Of a stretch of 64,000 nucleotides of DNA, positions 33,124 through 42,343 are shown piece by piece. This DNA comes from Clostridium sp. AN503 (GTDB lineage Bacteria > Bacillota > Clostridia > Lachnospirales > Lachnospiraceae). A model generated the notes under the pieces. It worked only from the letters and a program-made list of their open reading frames with translations. It had not been told where the DNA came from and searched no databases. The DNA lies in contig NZ_JBFDTP010000002.1 in NCBI RefSeq assembly GCF_040719375.1, positions 930,001 through 994,000 of the forward strand. Direction: 5' to 3'. The position numbers were made by a program, and so were the translations under genes. Each line of letters begins with the position of its first letter. The stretch's first letter is position 1.

Positions 33124-33930
33124 ATGTTATCAGAACAGAGATATAAAGAAATATTAAGTCTATTAGAGAAGGAAGGCAGTGTAAAGACGATTACTCTTTG
33201 CAATCTGTTTGGAGCGTCCAGGGAGACGATCCGGAGGGATTTGGAGAATATGGAGGCGAGAAACATGCTAAAACGCATCCACGGGGGCGCGATGCGCCTT
33301 GATCCCCAGCCGGAGGAAGGAATGTTATATACCTCCTTTGAGAAAAGACAGAGAGAACGTTCTTTTTATAAAGAAGAAATTGCCAGAGAGGCTGCCACAC
33401 ACATCCATGAGGGACAGTCTGTCGCCCTGGATTCCGGAACGACCGCTCTTGCCCTCGCCAGGGTGATCAAGGAGACATTCCGTTCTCTCACGGTGGTGAC
33501 CAATTCTCTTGCTGTGGCAAATGAACTGGCGGACGCTGACGGGATAACCCTGGTAGTGACCGGGGGCGTGTACCGCGCGGATGAAGAGGCCTTTGTATCT
33601 GATATAGCGACGCTTATTTTTTCTAAGATTAATGTGGACATATTTTTTCTCACGACCTGCGGCATTTCTGTGGAGCGGGGGATCACTTACCAGAGGATGG
33701 ATGAGGTGCTGGTCCAGAATAAGATGATGGAAGCTTCAGAACGGACCATTGTCATAGCGGACAGCTCTAAACTGGGGGTGAATTCTCTGGTGAAGATGTG
33801 TGGAATCGATGCGGTATCCATGATCATTACAGATTCCAAAGCTGCCGGCGAGCAGATCGAGGCTTTTGAAAACGCTGGTGTGAGAGTGGTGGTCTCAAGA
33901 GAAAGGAATGAAAGAGATGATGGATTCTAA
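33124..33930 (+). CDS. DeoR/GlpR-family transcriptional repressor
   Basis: This 268-residue regulator has an N-terminal helix-turn-helix: YKEILSLLEKEGSVKTITLC followed by GASRETIRRDLENME. The sugar-phosphate-isomerase-like sensor domain contains ESVALDSGTTAL-type residues (SVALDSGTTALALARV), VVTNSLAVANELA and a C-terminal VIADSSKLG. DeoR members usually bind phosphorylated metabolites. The ATG follows AAAGGAG. The next gene starts inside its 3' end, so it heads the operon. It probably controls both this operon and the divergent MFS gene through the two palindromes. Confidence 0.9.
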   Translation: MLSEQRYKEILSLLEKEGSVKTITLCNLFGASRETIRRDLENMEARNMLKRIHGGAMRLDPQPEEGMLYTSFEKRQRERSFYKEEIAREAATHIHEGQSVALDSGTTALALARVIKETFRSLTVVTNSLAVANELADADGITLVVTGGVYRADEEAFVSDIATLIFSKINVDIFFLTTCGISVERGITYQRMDEVLVQNKMMEASERTIVIADSSKLGVNSLVKMCGIDAVSMIITDSKAAGEQIEAFENAGVRVVVSRERNERDDGF

Positions 33931-35245
33931 GATGATAAACAGTGACAGCCGCCCAAGTATCCTCCTGATATCGGTGGATGCCTTAAAACCGGAGTTTGTA
34001 TTTGAACAGGAACGGCTGGGGATCAGTCTCCCCAATATCACCCGTTATTTTGTGGAAGGCGGCCTGACAGCCAGAGAAGGGATGAAAAGCGTGTTTCCCA
34101 CCTTTACATACCCCTGTCACCAGAGCATGATCACCGGGACCAATCCGGCAACCCATGGAATCGTGAACAATGGTATATTTGATCCCACGGGGGAACATCT
34201 GGGGGCATGGCACTGGTTTGTCAACCGGAACGTAAAGACATTATGGGAGCTTGCCAAAGAAAATGGCTATTGCAGTGCAAGTGTCGCCTTTCCTACATCT
34301 GTAGGAGCTAAAGGTGATTTTATTGCCCCGGAATACTGGTGGGACGGCTCGGAACTGGACAGCCAGTTTATCGATGCGGTGGCGGTTCCGCAGGGATTGA
34401 TCGCCGAGATGGAAGCGGATATCGGTCGGTATGCCGGTGGCCTTGATCTATCAGATGCAGGGGATGCACAGCGGGGAAAAGCGGCGCTCTGGGTGCTGAA
34501 GCATAAGCTTGCGCCGCTGGCAGCGGAAAAACCGTTCTTTTTATCCGCTTATTTTGCCAGCTTTGATGAAAGCGCCCATCAGAATGGCGTATACAGTAAG
34601 GAAGCAGCAGCCAGCCTTGAGAAGATCGATAAGATGCTGGGAGAATTGATCGCAGAAGCAGACAGGATCACCGGAGGACATCTGGTGGTCTGTGTGGTGT
34701 CCGATCACGGCTCCCTGGACAATACCCACAATATATCTCCGAATATCCTTTTAAAGAAAGCGGGACTGATCGAGACGGATCAGGACGGAAAGGTCGTAAG
34801 CTGGAGAGCTTTCAGCCAGAGAGCAGGGGGAACAGCCGAGGTACGTCTGGCAGATCCGTCTGACACTCAGGCGGCGGAGGCGCTGGAAAAGGTGATGAAA
34901 CAGCTAAGGGAGGACCCGGAAAGCGGAATCCTTGAGGTGCTGACCGGAGAAGAAGCGAGGGCGCGGGGTGGTTTCCCACAGGCGGCATATGTGCTGGTAT
35001 CGAAGAAGGGTTATGAACTGCGCGATGATGTGGATGGGGATTATGTAAGGACCCGCCTTACCCAGAAGGCCCAGCACGGTTACAGCGAAGAATTTGCCGA
35101 GATGCGCGCTTCCTTTATGATAGCGGGAGCGGGAATCACGAAAGGGCATGTAGAAGGCGTGCGGCTGATCGATGTGGCGCCCACTCTGGCTGCTTTAATG
35201 GGAGCCGTGCTGCCGGATGCGGAAGGAAGAAACCTGTTGAAATAA
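33908..35245 (+). CDS. Alkaline phosphatase-superfamily phosphodiesterase
   Basis: The protein of about 445 residues belongs to the nucleotide pyrophosphatase/phosphodiesterase (NPP-like) branch: SVDALKPEF gives a metal-binding Asp, the FPTFTYPCHQSM segment contains the nucleophilic Thr, followed by TGTNPATHGIVNN, and VVSDHGSLDN supplies Asp/His metal ligands. There is no signal peptide, so it acts in the cytoplasm on an imported compound. The start is uncertain: the ATGs at 33908, 33917 and 33920 all follow AAAGGA at different spacings. It overlaps the DeoR gene by 23 bases. Its context with D-serine lyase suggests a serine-bearing phosphodiester substrate, as inference. Confidence 0.85.
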   Translation: MKEMMDSKMINSDSRPSILLISVDALKPEFVFEQERLGISLPNITRYFVEGGLTAREGMKSVFPTFTYPCHQSMITGTNPATHGIVNNGIFDPTGEHLGAWHWFVNRNVKTLWELAKENGYCSASVAFPTSVGAKGDFIAPEYWWDGSELDSQFIDAVAVPQGLIAEMEADIGRYAGGLDLSDAGDAQRGKAALWVLKHKLAPLAAEKPFFLSAYFASFDESAHQNGVYSKEAAASLEKIDKMLGELIAEADRITGGHLVVCVVSDHGSLDNTHNISPNILLKKAGLIETDQDGKVVSWRAFSQRAGGTAEVRLADPSDTQAAEALEKVMKQLREDPESGILEVLTGEEARARGGFPQAAYVLVSKKGYELRDDVDGDYVRTRLTQKAQHGYSEEFAEMRASFMIAGAGITKGHVEGVRLIDVAPTLAALMGAVLPDAEGRNLLK

Positions 35246-35256
35246 GGAGTTGGAAC

Positions 35257-36642
35257 GTGGAGATAATAGAATCCTTTTTGGGGACGGTCGCAGACTTTTT
35301 GTGGGGCGACTGGCTGTTAGCAGCGCTTTTGGGACTTGGTTTTTTTTATACACTTACAACCGGCTTTATCCAGCTTCGCTGTATTCCCCTGATCTGGAAG
35401 GGACTGTTTAAAAGCAGCCGGAAGAAAGGAAACCGGGAATCATCGGGGAAAAAAGAAGGTTCCAGCTGTTCCTCCTATCAGGCCCTCTGCACAGCGATCG
35501 CAAGCTGTGTGGGAAGCGGCAATATCGTGGGGGTATCCACGGCGATCCTCGCAGGAGGTCCCGGGGCGTTGTTCTGGATGTGGGTTGCCGCATTTTTTGG
35601 AATGGCGACGAAATTCGGGGAAATTGTCCTGGGTATCCGTTACCACGGCTATGATGAGAAGAAGAACATAACCGGCGGCCCCATGTATTATATTGCAAAT
35701 GGACTGAACTGGAAGCGGGCCGGAGCCCTGGTCGCAGCACTGTTGTTCATCCAGAATGCAGGCGCTACCCTGATCCAGTCCAACACCATATCGCAGGTGG
35801 CGGGAGAGGCGTTTCACATGCCGGGGCTGGTCATGGGGCTTTTGCTGGCGGCAGTTATGAGCCTGGTCATCAGCGGCGGCTTCAAACGCCTGGTGGATGT
35901 GGCCCAGCGGATCGTTCCGGTCATGGCGGGACTCTATATTGCCGGCGGTATCCTGGTACTTTTGATGAATGCGGTACATATTCCTGAGATGCTTGCCTCG
36001 ATCATCCGCGGAGCTTTTTCCCTGGAGGCGGGAGGGGGCGCGCTGGCCGGGATCACAGTCCGGGAGGCGATGCGTTATGGCGTGGCGCGGGGGCTTTATT
36101 CCAATGAGGCAGGGGAAGGCTCTGCTGCGGTGCTGCATTCGTCCGCTGATGTGGATCATCCGGTACGTCAGGGATTCTATGGTGTGGTGGAGGTTTTTAT
36201 CGATACGATGCTGATCTGCAGTACCACGGGATTTACGGTGCTGATCACCGGAGTGAACTTAGACCATACGAATGCGGCGACACTGACGGCAGCCGCGTTT
36301 GAGAAGGTGTTTCCGGGGCTGCAGAATATTATTTATATTAGCCTGATCCTGTTTGCAGGGACATCCATTATGAGCCAGTGGTATTTTGGGCATGTCAGCC
36401 TGACTTATCTAAAAAAGCCAAAATGGGCGGCTGTTTACCGTTTTGTGTTCCCCTTTTTGATCCTTCTGGGGAGCATGAGCACCGTTCATATGGTCTGGTC
36501 CATACAGGATATTGCTCTTGGGCTTCTGATCATTCCCAATATGGCGGCGTTAGTCTTTTTGGCGCCGGAGGTCAGGAAATTGACAAAAGAATTTTTAGAT
36601 CCCCACAATGGGTATATGGTTCAAAAGGAGAATAAAACATGA
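35257..36642 (+). CDS. Sodium:alanine symporter family (AGCS) transporter
   Basis: The 461-residue transporter has about eleven helices and the AGCS signatures: TGFIQLRCIPLIWKGL near the start, CTAIASCVGSGNIVGVSTA, KFGEIVLGIRYHGYDE and GLYSNEAGEGSAAVLHSSA. The family imports alanine, glycine and, in some members, D-amino acids, with Na+. The GTG start at 35257 follows AAGGAGT. It lies 11 bases after the phosphodiesterase and overlaps the D-serine lyase by four bases, so D-serine or a related amino acid is a natural candidate substrate. Confidence 0.9.
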   Translation: MEIIESFLGTVADFLWGDWLLAALLGLGFFYTLTTGFIQLRCIPLIWKGLFKSSRKKGNRESSGKKEGSSCSSYQALCTAIASCVGSGNIVGVSTAILAGGPGALFWMWVAAFFGMATKFGEIVLGIRYHGYDEKKNITGGPMYYIANGLNWKRAGALVAALLFIQNAGATLIQSNTISQVAGEAFHMPGLVMGLLLAAVMSLVISGGFKRLVDVAQRIVPVMAGLYIAGGILVLLMNAVHIPEMLASIIRGAFSLEAGGGALAGITVREAMRYGVARGLYSNEAGEGSAAVLHSSADVDHPVRQGFYGVVEVFIDTMLICSTTGFTVLITGVNLDHTNAATLTAAAFEKVFPGLQNIIYISLILFAGTSIMSQWYFGHVSLTYLKKPKWAAVYRFVFPFLILLGSMSTVHMVWSIQDIALGLLIIPNMAALVFLAPEVRKLTKEFLDPHNGYMVQKENKT

Positions 36643-37958
36643 ATGCAGAATTACAGAATTTAATCAATACAATACCGGCTGTGGCAGATGCAAGTAAGCT
36701 GAAGGAGACCTTTTGGCTGAATGAGAAACAGGTGCCGGAGAAGGAGCAGGATATCAAGGAGGTGAGTCCTTCCCAGATCCAGGATGCCAGCGACCGGCTG
36801 CTCCGGTTTGCGCCTTATTTAAAGCGGGTATTTCCGGAGCTGGAGCCTACGGACGGGATCATAGAATCAGAGCTTCGGGAGATCCCCCATATGAAGGATT
36901 TTTTAAACCGGTCCTTTGGCGCTCAGGTAGACGGGAAGCTGATGCTTAAAATGGACAGCGATCTTCCTGTTTCGGGTTCTGTCAAGGCAAGGGGCGGTAT
37001 TTATGAGGTGATCAAGCACGCGGAGGATCTGGCCATAGGGGCAGGACTTCTTAAAGAAACCGACGACTACAGCGTTCTTGCAGAACCGGAGTTCAAACAG
37101 TTCTTCGGACAGTATACGGTCCAGGTCGGAAGTACGGGAAATCTGGGGATGAGCATCGGTATTATGAGCGCGAAGCTGGGGTTTCATGTCATTGTACATA
37201 TGTCGTCAGATGCAAAACAGTGGAAAAAAGATTTGCTCCGCAGCCGTGGTGTAGAGGTCATTGAATATGAGGATGATTATTGTGCGGCAGTGGAGCAGGG
37301 GCGGGAAAATTCAGACAAAGATCCCATGAGCTATTTTGTGGATGATGAAAATTCCCAGAATCTCTTTATGGGATACAGTGTGGCCGGGGAGCGTCTCAGA
37401 AAGCAGTTGGAGGAGCAGAAGATCCCGGTTGACGGGGAGCATCCGCTGTTCATCTACATCCCCTGCGGGATCGGCGGTGCGCCGGGCGGCGTCACCTATG
37501 GTATCAAGCAGATTTTTGGAGACAATGTGCACTGCTTTTTTACGGAGCCAACCCATGCCTGCTGTATGATGTTAGGGATGGCGACCGGGCTGCATGACGG
37601 TGTGAGCGTCAAGGATATCGGAATTGACGGGAAAACAGATGCCGACGGCCTGGCGGTAGGGCGGCCCTCCGCATTTGTTGGACGGGTGATCCAGCCAATG
37701 CTCTCCGGTATTGCGACTATACAGGATAAAAAGCTGTATGACCTGATGAGAGGATTGTTGGAGACAGAGGATATTTTTATTGAACCCAGTTCCTGCGCGG
37801 CTTTTGCCTGTCTGATCCGCCCGGAGGATTTAAACCAGTATGCAGAGAAGGCTGGCTTGTCTGATAAAATGAAGAATGCCACCCACATTGCATGGGCGAC
37901 AGGAGGCCGCATGGTTCCCGAGGAGACCCGCCAGGAATATTTAAAAAAAGGATTGTAA
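36639..37958 (+). CDS. dsdA: D-serine ammonia-lyase (D-serine dehydratase)
   Basis: This PLP enzyme converts D-serine to pyruvate and ammonia. At 439 residues it matches DsdA in length and order: an N-terminal KETFWLNEKQ segment, the PLP lysine K116 in SGSVKARGGIYEV, VGSTGNLGMSIG for phosphate/substrate binding, and the glycine-rich PCGIGGAPGGV. The stop of the AGCS gene overlaps its ATG (ATGA), indicating coupling. No dsdC-type LysR activator is nearby; control is probably by the DeoR gene at the head of the operon, an unusual setting for dsdA. Confidence 0.93.
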   Translation: MNAELQNLINTIPAVADASKLKETFWLNEKQVPEKEQDIKEVSPSQIQDASDRLLRFAPYLKRVFPELEPTDGIIESELREIPHMKDFLNRSFGAQVDGKLMLKMDSDLPVSGSVKARGGIYEVIKHAEDLAIGAGLLKETDDYSVLAEPEFKQFFGQYTVQVGSTGNLGMSIGIMSAKLGFHVIVHMSSDAKQWKKDLLRSRGVEVIEYEDDYCAAVEQGRENSDKDPMSYFVDDENSQNLFMGYSVAGERLRKQLEEQKIPVDGEHPLFIYIPCGIGGAPGGVTYGIKQIFGDNVHCFFTEPTHACCMMLGMATGLHDGVSVKDIGIDGKTDADGLAVGRPSAFVGRVIQPMLSGIATIQDKKLYDLMRGLLETEDIFIEPSSCAAFACLIRPEDLNQYAEKAGLSDKMKNATHIAWATGGRMVPEETRQEYLKKGL

Positions 37959-37967
37959 AGCAGGTTG

Positions 37968-38783
37968 ATGATGGACTGCCGACTGTTAGTATTAGACATA
38001 GACGGGACTGTGGCGAATTCAGAAAAAGAAGTGCCGGAGCATACGCGGAAAGCGGTCATACGGCTGCAGGAGCGCGGCGTACGGGTGGTGCTCGCATCGG
38101 GACGTCCGCCGGAAGGAGTTTATCCTGTTGCAAAAAGGCTGTGCCTGGAGCAATTTGGCAGCTATATCCTGGCATTTAACGGAGGAAAGATCATTGACTG
38201 CCGGACCCGACAGTGTATCTTTGAGCGTAAGCTTCCGCGCCATATACCGATCCGGCTTTGGCAGGATGCGGTGAAGTATCAGGTGGGATTTGCTGTTTAC
38301 CGGGAGGGCATGATTCTGGCGGGCACAGAGCCGGATGCTTATATGGAGACGGAATCTGCGGTCAGCGGTTTGCCGTTGAGATACTGTAAAGATTTTGGTA
38401 ATCATGCGGATGTTCTGGTCAATGAATGCCTGCTGACCGGCCCGCCCCAGGAGCTTGAGGCGATTTGTCCAGTGCTTTCCCACCGGTATTTTCATGAGAC
38501 GCAGGTGTTTCAATCGGAACCATGCTATCTGGAGGTGACGCCGAAAAATGTGGATAAAGCATATGGACTCAAGCATCTGCTGAAGCTCCTTCAGATCCGT
38601 AGAGAGGATATGGCCTGCTGCGGGGACAGCTTTAACGATATCAGGATGATACAGTATGCAGGTTTGGGGATCGCTATGGCCAATGCCGTGGATCCGCTTA
38701 AGGCGGCGGCAGATTATGTCACGGTAAATGACAATGACCACGACGGTGTTGCAGAAGTGATTGAGACGTTCTTCCTTTCATAA
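37968..38783 (+). CDS. HAD-superfamily phosphatase, Cof type
   Basis: The 271-residue enzyme has a Cof/YbiV-like layout: nucleophile motif LVLDIDGT, motif II LASGRPPEG, a cap domain from about residue 80 to 190, and CCGDSFNDIRMIQYAG with the metal-binding Asp. The neighbouring ATG at 37971 is an equal alternative. It is the last gene of the DeoR operon, 9 bases after dsdA, and the terminator follows. Cof enzymes dephosphorylate sugar or small phosphates; here it could remove phosphate from a product of the phosphodiesterase. Confidence 0.88.
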   Translation: MMDCRLLVLDIDGTVANSEKEVPEHTRKAVIRLQERGVRVVLASGRPPEGVYPVAKRLCLEQFGSYILAFNGGKIIDCRTRQCIFERKLPRHIPIRLWQDAVKYQVGFAVYREGMILAGTEPDAYMETESAVSGLPLRYCKDFGNHADVLVNECLLTGPPQELEAICPVLSHRYFHETQVFQSEPCYLEVTPKNVDKAYGLKHLLKLLQIRREDMACCGDSFNDIRMIQYAGLGIAMANAVDPLKAAADYVTVNDNDHDGVAEVIETFFLS

Positions 38784-38785
38784 CA

Positions 38786-38830
38786 AAACCGCAGTTCCAT
38801 TGCCGGATGATCCGGCAGGAGCTGCGGTTT
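38786..38830. terminator. Bidirectional terminator between the D-serine operon and glgD
   Basis: An outer stem AAACCGCAG/CTGCGGTTT encloses an inner TGCCGGA/TCCGGCA stem. Both strands carry A/T-rich flanks. It lies between convergent genes. Confidence 0.75.
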
Positions 38831-38855
38831 CAATATTGTATCAATCAAATATGCA

Positions 38856-40001
38856 TCATACCTTCTGGTACTTCGCCACATACACCGGGAAGGAGTCGTT
38901 GCCTTTTAGCTCTTTGCCTTCGGTAATGGCAACATCCTTATCGGTGATCACATACTCCAAGTTCGCGCCCGGCTCCACAACCGTATCCTGCATCAGCACA
39001 CAGTTCTTCACCTTTGCGCCCTTGCCGATCTTGACGCCGCGGAACAGGATGCTGTTCTCCACTTCGCCCTCGATCAGACAGCCGTCGGCAGCCATGATGT
39101 TCTTCACAGCCGCGCCGCTCATATAGCGGGTCGGGTTGTCGTCGCGGATCTTGGTGTAGATGGGGCTGCCACCGAACAGTGCGTCCACGTTGGCGTCGTC
39201 CAACATCTTCATGTTCTCCTGGAAATAGCTCTTCATGTCGCAGATGCGGGCTACGTAGCCTTCATAGCGGAATGCATGTACGTTCAGCCTGTCCAGGTTC
39301 GGGGCCAGGATATCGCGCTCAAAGAAGATCTGCCCGCGGACAAATGCGCTGCTCACCTGGTCGATCAGGAACTGGCGGTCCATGATATAGATATTCATGG
39401 AGAAGTTCTGGTCGCCCGTTTCCTTGGAGTTGATCTGGATCTCGTTCACCCGGCCGCCGCCGTCGATGCTTAAGGTGTAGTACATATCCTTGCTGGTATG
39501 GGGGGCTTCTAACGCGCTCTGGGGCAGAGGCTGCCTTGTGTAAGCAACGGTCACATCAGCGCCGCTTTCCATGTGAGCTTCGATCAGTGCGTTGAAATCA
39601 AAGTTCACTGCCAGGTTGGTGTCTGCCATCACTACGTATTTTTCTTTCTGCTCTTTTAAGAAATCAAGGATACTGGCTAATGCCTCCACACGGCCGTTGT
39701 AGATCTTGACGGTCTTTTCCGCATAGGGGGGAACCATGTTAAGGCCGCCGTTTTTCCGGGTCAGATCCCAGGAACGGCCGGAACCCAAATGATCCATGAG
39801 GGAGTGGTAGTTCTTGCGGACGATGACCGATACGTTGTCAATCCCGCAGTTTACCATGCTGGACAGAATGAAATCCACCAGGCGGTAACGGCCCGCAAAC
39901 GGGATGGAGGCCATGAGGCGCTCGCCCACCAGTTCGGGAACCAGGGAATCGTAGCTGTTTGGAAAAAGGATGCCCAGGGCATTGGAATTGGAATTTACCA
40001 T
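38856..40001 (-). CDS. glgD: GlgD, regulatory-type glucose-1-phosphate adenylyltransferase subunit
   Basis: This 381-residue nucleotidyltransferase relative has a degenerate N-terminus (NALGILFPNSYDSLVPELVG) lacking the GGxGxRL loop of GlgC, then IPFAGRYRLVDFILSSMVN and a C-terminal left-handed beta helix with hexapeptide repeats (ILFRGVKIGKGAKVKNCVLM). In Firmicutes GlgD forms a complex with GlgC and makes it more active. It is downstream of glgC, overlapping it by 7 bases, so the subunits are produced together. Confidence 0.92.
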   Translation of the reverse strand: MVNSNSNALGILFPNSYDSLVPELVGERLMASIPFAGRYRLVDFILSSMVNCGIDNVSVIVRKNYHSLMDHLGSGRSWDLTRKNGGLNMVPPYAEKTVKIYNGRVEALASILDFLKEQKEKYVVMADTNLAVNFDFNALIEAHMESGADVTVAYTRQPLPQSALEAPHTSKDMYYTLSIDGGGRVNEIQINSKETGDQNFSMNIYIMDRQFLIDQVSSAFVRGQIFFERDILAPNLDRLNVHAFRYEGYVARICDMKSYFQENMKMLDDANVDALFGGSPIYTKIRDDNPTRYMSGAAVKNIMAADGCLIEGEVENSILFRGVKIGKGAKVKNCVLMQDTVVEPGANLEYVITDKDVAITEGKELKGNDSFPVYVAKYQKV

Positions 40002-41203
40002 TGTTCTTCACCGCCTTTTACGTTATTGTTGACCATGGCATTGGGACCGATCTTGGCGCCTGCGCCGATCTCGACGCCCGGGCCTACGGTAGCTACGCCC
40101 TTCTCATCGCCGGAAGGCATAGCGCCGACCACGGCGTTCTCTCCGATGGTGACATTCTCAGCAAGAATACAGTGTTTCACCACAGCGCCTGCTTTGATGG
40201 TACACCCGCCCATGATCACGGCGTCCTCCACCTCAGCGCCTTCCTCCACCTTTACGCCTGCAAAGAGGATGGAATGGGAGATATGGCCGTCAATACGGCA
40301 GCCGTCGGTGATCATAGAGTTCTCAACCTTCGCGGTGGCGCTGATCTTGTGTCCGGTCATACCGCTGTTGCGGCTGTAGATCTTCCAGTCAGTGTCAAAC
40401 AGGTTGATGCCGCTGTGTTCCGGATCCAGCACTTCCATGTTGGCTTCCCAAAGGGAGGAGATGGTCCCCACATCCTTCCAGTAGCCGTTGAAATGATAAG
40501 CATACATCTTTCTCTGGTCGCGGAGCAGGTTCGGGATGATGTTGTTGCCAAAATCATTCTCCGAGTTGGGGTCCGCCTCGTCTTCGACCAGATACTTGCG
40601 GAGGATATCCCAGTTGAATATGTAGATACCCATGGAAGCCAGGTTGGACTTGGGGTTCTTCGGTTTCTCCTGGAATTCGGTGATGCGGTCGTCGTCATCG
40701 GCAACCATCAGGCCGAAACGGGAAGCTTCATCCCACGGGACCTCCATGACAGCCACGCTGAATTCCGCGCCCTTTTCCTTGTGGAAGCGCAGGAAATCAC
40801 TGTAGTCCTGTTTGCAGATCTGGTCTCCGGAGAGGATGATCACATATTGAGGATTGTAGCGCTCGATGAATGGGATGTTCTGGTAGATCGCGTTGGCAGT
40901 GCCCTTGTACCAGTCAGAGCCGGTCGCCTTCTGGTAGGGCGGAAGCACATGTACGCCGCCGTAGAGCCGGTCCAAATCCCAGGGCTGGCCATTCCCAATA
41001 TACTCATTCAGCACCAGTGGCTGGTACTGGGTCAGGATGCCGACTGTGTCGATACCGGAATTCACGCAGTTGGACAGCGGGAAATCGATGATACGGTATT
41101 TGCCGCCGAAAGGAACTGCAGGTTTTGCCAGCTTCTGGGTCAGGGCATAAAGGCGGGAACCTTGTCCCCCGGCGAGAAGCATAGCAATCATTTCTTTTGC
41201 CAT
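39995..41203 (-). CDS. glgC: Glucose-1-phosphate adenylyltransferase catalytic subunit
   Basis: It makes ADP-glucose from ATP and glucose-1-phosphate for glycogen synthesis. The 402-residue chain has the nucleotide loop LLAGGQGSRLYALTQKLAKP, substrate residues KYRIIDFPLSNCVNSG and LSGDQICKQDY, and a C-terminal beta-helix domain. The ATG follows AGGGGGAT by 7 bases. It leads the glgC-glgD operon on the minus strand. glgP at 50501 completes a glycogen theme but is not in the same operon; no glycogen synthase or branching enzyme is in the window. Confidence 0.94.
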   Translation of the reverse strand: MAKEMIAMLLAGGQGSRLYALTQKLAKPAVPFGGKYRIIDFPLSNCVNSGIDTVGILTQYQPLVLNEYIGNGQPWDLDRLYGGVHVLPPYQKATGSDWYKGTANAIYQNIPFIERYNPQYVIILSGDQICKQDYSDFLRFHKEKGAEFSVAVMEVPWDEASRFGLMVADDDDRITEFQEKPKNPKSNLASMGIYIFNWDILRKYLVEDEADPNSENDFGNNIIPNLLRDQRKMYAYHFNGYWKDVGTISSLWEANMEVLDPEHSGINLFDTDWKIYSRNSGMTGHKISATAKVENSMITDGCRIDGHISHSILFAGVKVEEGAEVEDAVIMGGCTIKAGAVVKHCILAENVTIGENAVVGAMPSGDEKGVATVGPGVEIGAGAKIGPNAMVNNNVKGGEEQW

Positions 41204-41380
41204 AATAATATCCCCCTAATAATTTATAGAACCTCATGTTAAAATTGTACCATAATTTCCCAGGGTGCGACACCTTTTTTGTCAAAAATATTGAATAAAA
41301 AACGCGCCGGATTTTCTCTGTTTTGCCTATTGAACTAAAAGATGTCCGTACAAATACCGGATGTATTTATTGAAATTATT

Positions 41381-41389
41381 TGATATAAT
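41381..41389 (+). promoter_or_regulatory. Extended -10 promoter for the DMT transporter
   Basis: TGA-TATAAT at 41381-41389; no good -35 box is visible 17 bases upstream. The leader would be about 25 bases. Confidence 0.45.
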
Positions 41390-41421
41390 ACAGTTTGGAG
41401 TAAAAAGGATAATGAAAAGAA

Positions 41422-42318
41422 ATGAGGAACATGAAGACTATGAACCAGAAACAGAAAGGGATCATCTGCATTATTATATCAGCTTTCAGCTTTGCGCTGA
41501 TGAATGTATTTATCCGTATGGCGGGGGATATTCCGTCCATGCAGAAGAGTTTTTTCCGCAATCTGCTCTGCTTTTTCTTCGCGCTTGCGGTTATGAAAAA
41601 AGATCATGTTGGATTTTCCGGGAAGCGGGAGAATATTAAGCTTCTGGTGACCCGTTCCATTTTCGGGACCATAGGCATCCTGTGCAATTTCTATGCGGTG
41701 GATCATATGGCTCTGGCGGACGCTTCCATGCTGAATAAAATGTCGCCGTTTTTTGCGATCCTGTTCAGCCTGCTGCTTTTAAAGGAGCGGATCAGCCTGG
41801 TGCAGATGGCGGCAGTGACCGGGGCGTTTCTGGGAAGCCTGCTGATCATCAAACCGACAGGCTTTGACATGGCAAGATTTTCTGCGCTGGTGGGGCTGCT
41901 TGGAGGTCTTGGTGCGGGCGTGGCCTATACGTTTGTCCGGCTTTTGGGCACAAGAGGGGAAAAAGGGCCGTTTATCGTATGTTTTTTTTCAGGCTTTTCC
42001 ACGCTGGTGTTACTGCCGGTACTGCTGTTTGATTATACGCCCATGACTCTGGCGCAGCTGGTCTGGCTTTTGCTGGCAGGCGTGGCGGCGTCTGGCGGGC
42101 AGTTCGGGATCACCGCCGCGTATTGCTATGCACCGGCGAGAGATATCTCGGTATATGATTATTCTCAGATTGTATTTTCTGCCATACTGGGATTCTTTTT
42201 GTTCGGCCAGCTGCCGGATGTGTACAGCTGGATCGGATATCTGGTGATCTGCGGCATGGCTGTGTGGATGTTCTTTTATCAAAAGCAGGCGATACAGAAG
42301 CAGGGGCAAAAGAACTGA
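41422..42318 (+). CDS. EamA-family (DMT superfamily) transporter
   Basis: The 298-residue protein has ten predicted helices in two EamA repeats (KGIICIIISAFSFALMNVFI, and AGVAASGGQFGITAAYCYAP in the second). DMT transporters usually export amino acids, nucleosides or other metabolites. The start may be 41422 or the in-frame ATG at 41440, which has better spacing from GAGGA. The next gene, a ComEC-like hydrolase, starts 25 bases after the stop, so the two may be cotranscribed. Confidence 0.85.
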   Translation: MRNMKTMNQKQKGIICIIISAFSFALMNVFIRMAGDIPSMQKSFFRNLLCFFFALAVMKKDHVGFSGKRENIKLLVTRSIFGTIGILCNFYAVDHMALADASMLNKMSPFFAILFSLLLLKERISLVQMAAVTGAFLGSLLIIKPTGFDMARFSALVGLLGGLGAGVAYTFVRLLGTRGEKGPFIVCFFSGFSTLVLLPVLLFDYTPMTLAQLVWLLLAGVAASGGQFGITAAYCYAPARDISVYDYSQIVFSAILGFFLFGQLPDVYSWIGYLVICGMAVWMFFYQKQAIQKQGQKN

Positions 42319-42343
42319 CGGCAGTAGAGAGAGGGCTTATCAT

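Noticed and set aside
39959..41242. Long ORF opposite glgC
   Set aside because: A shadow of the conserved glgC frame, with no family pattern.
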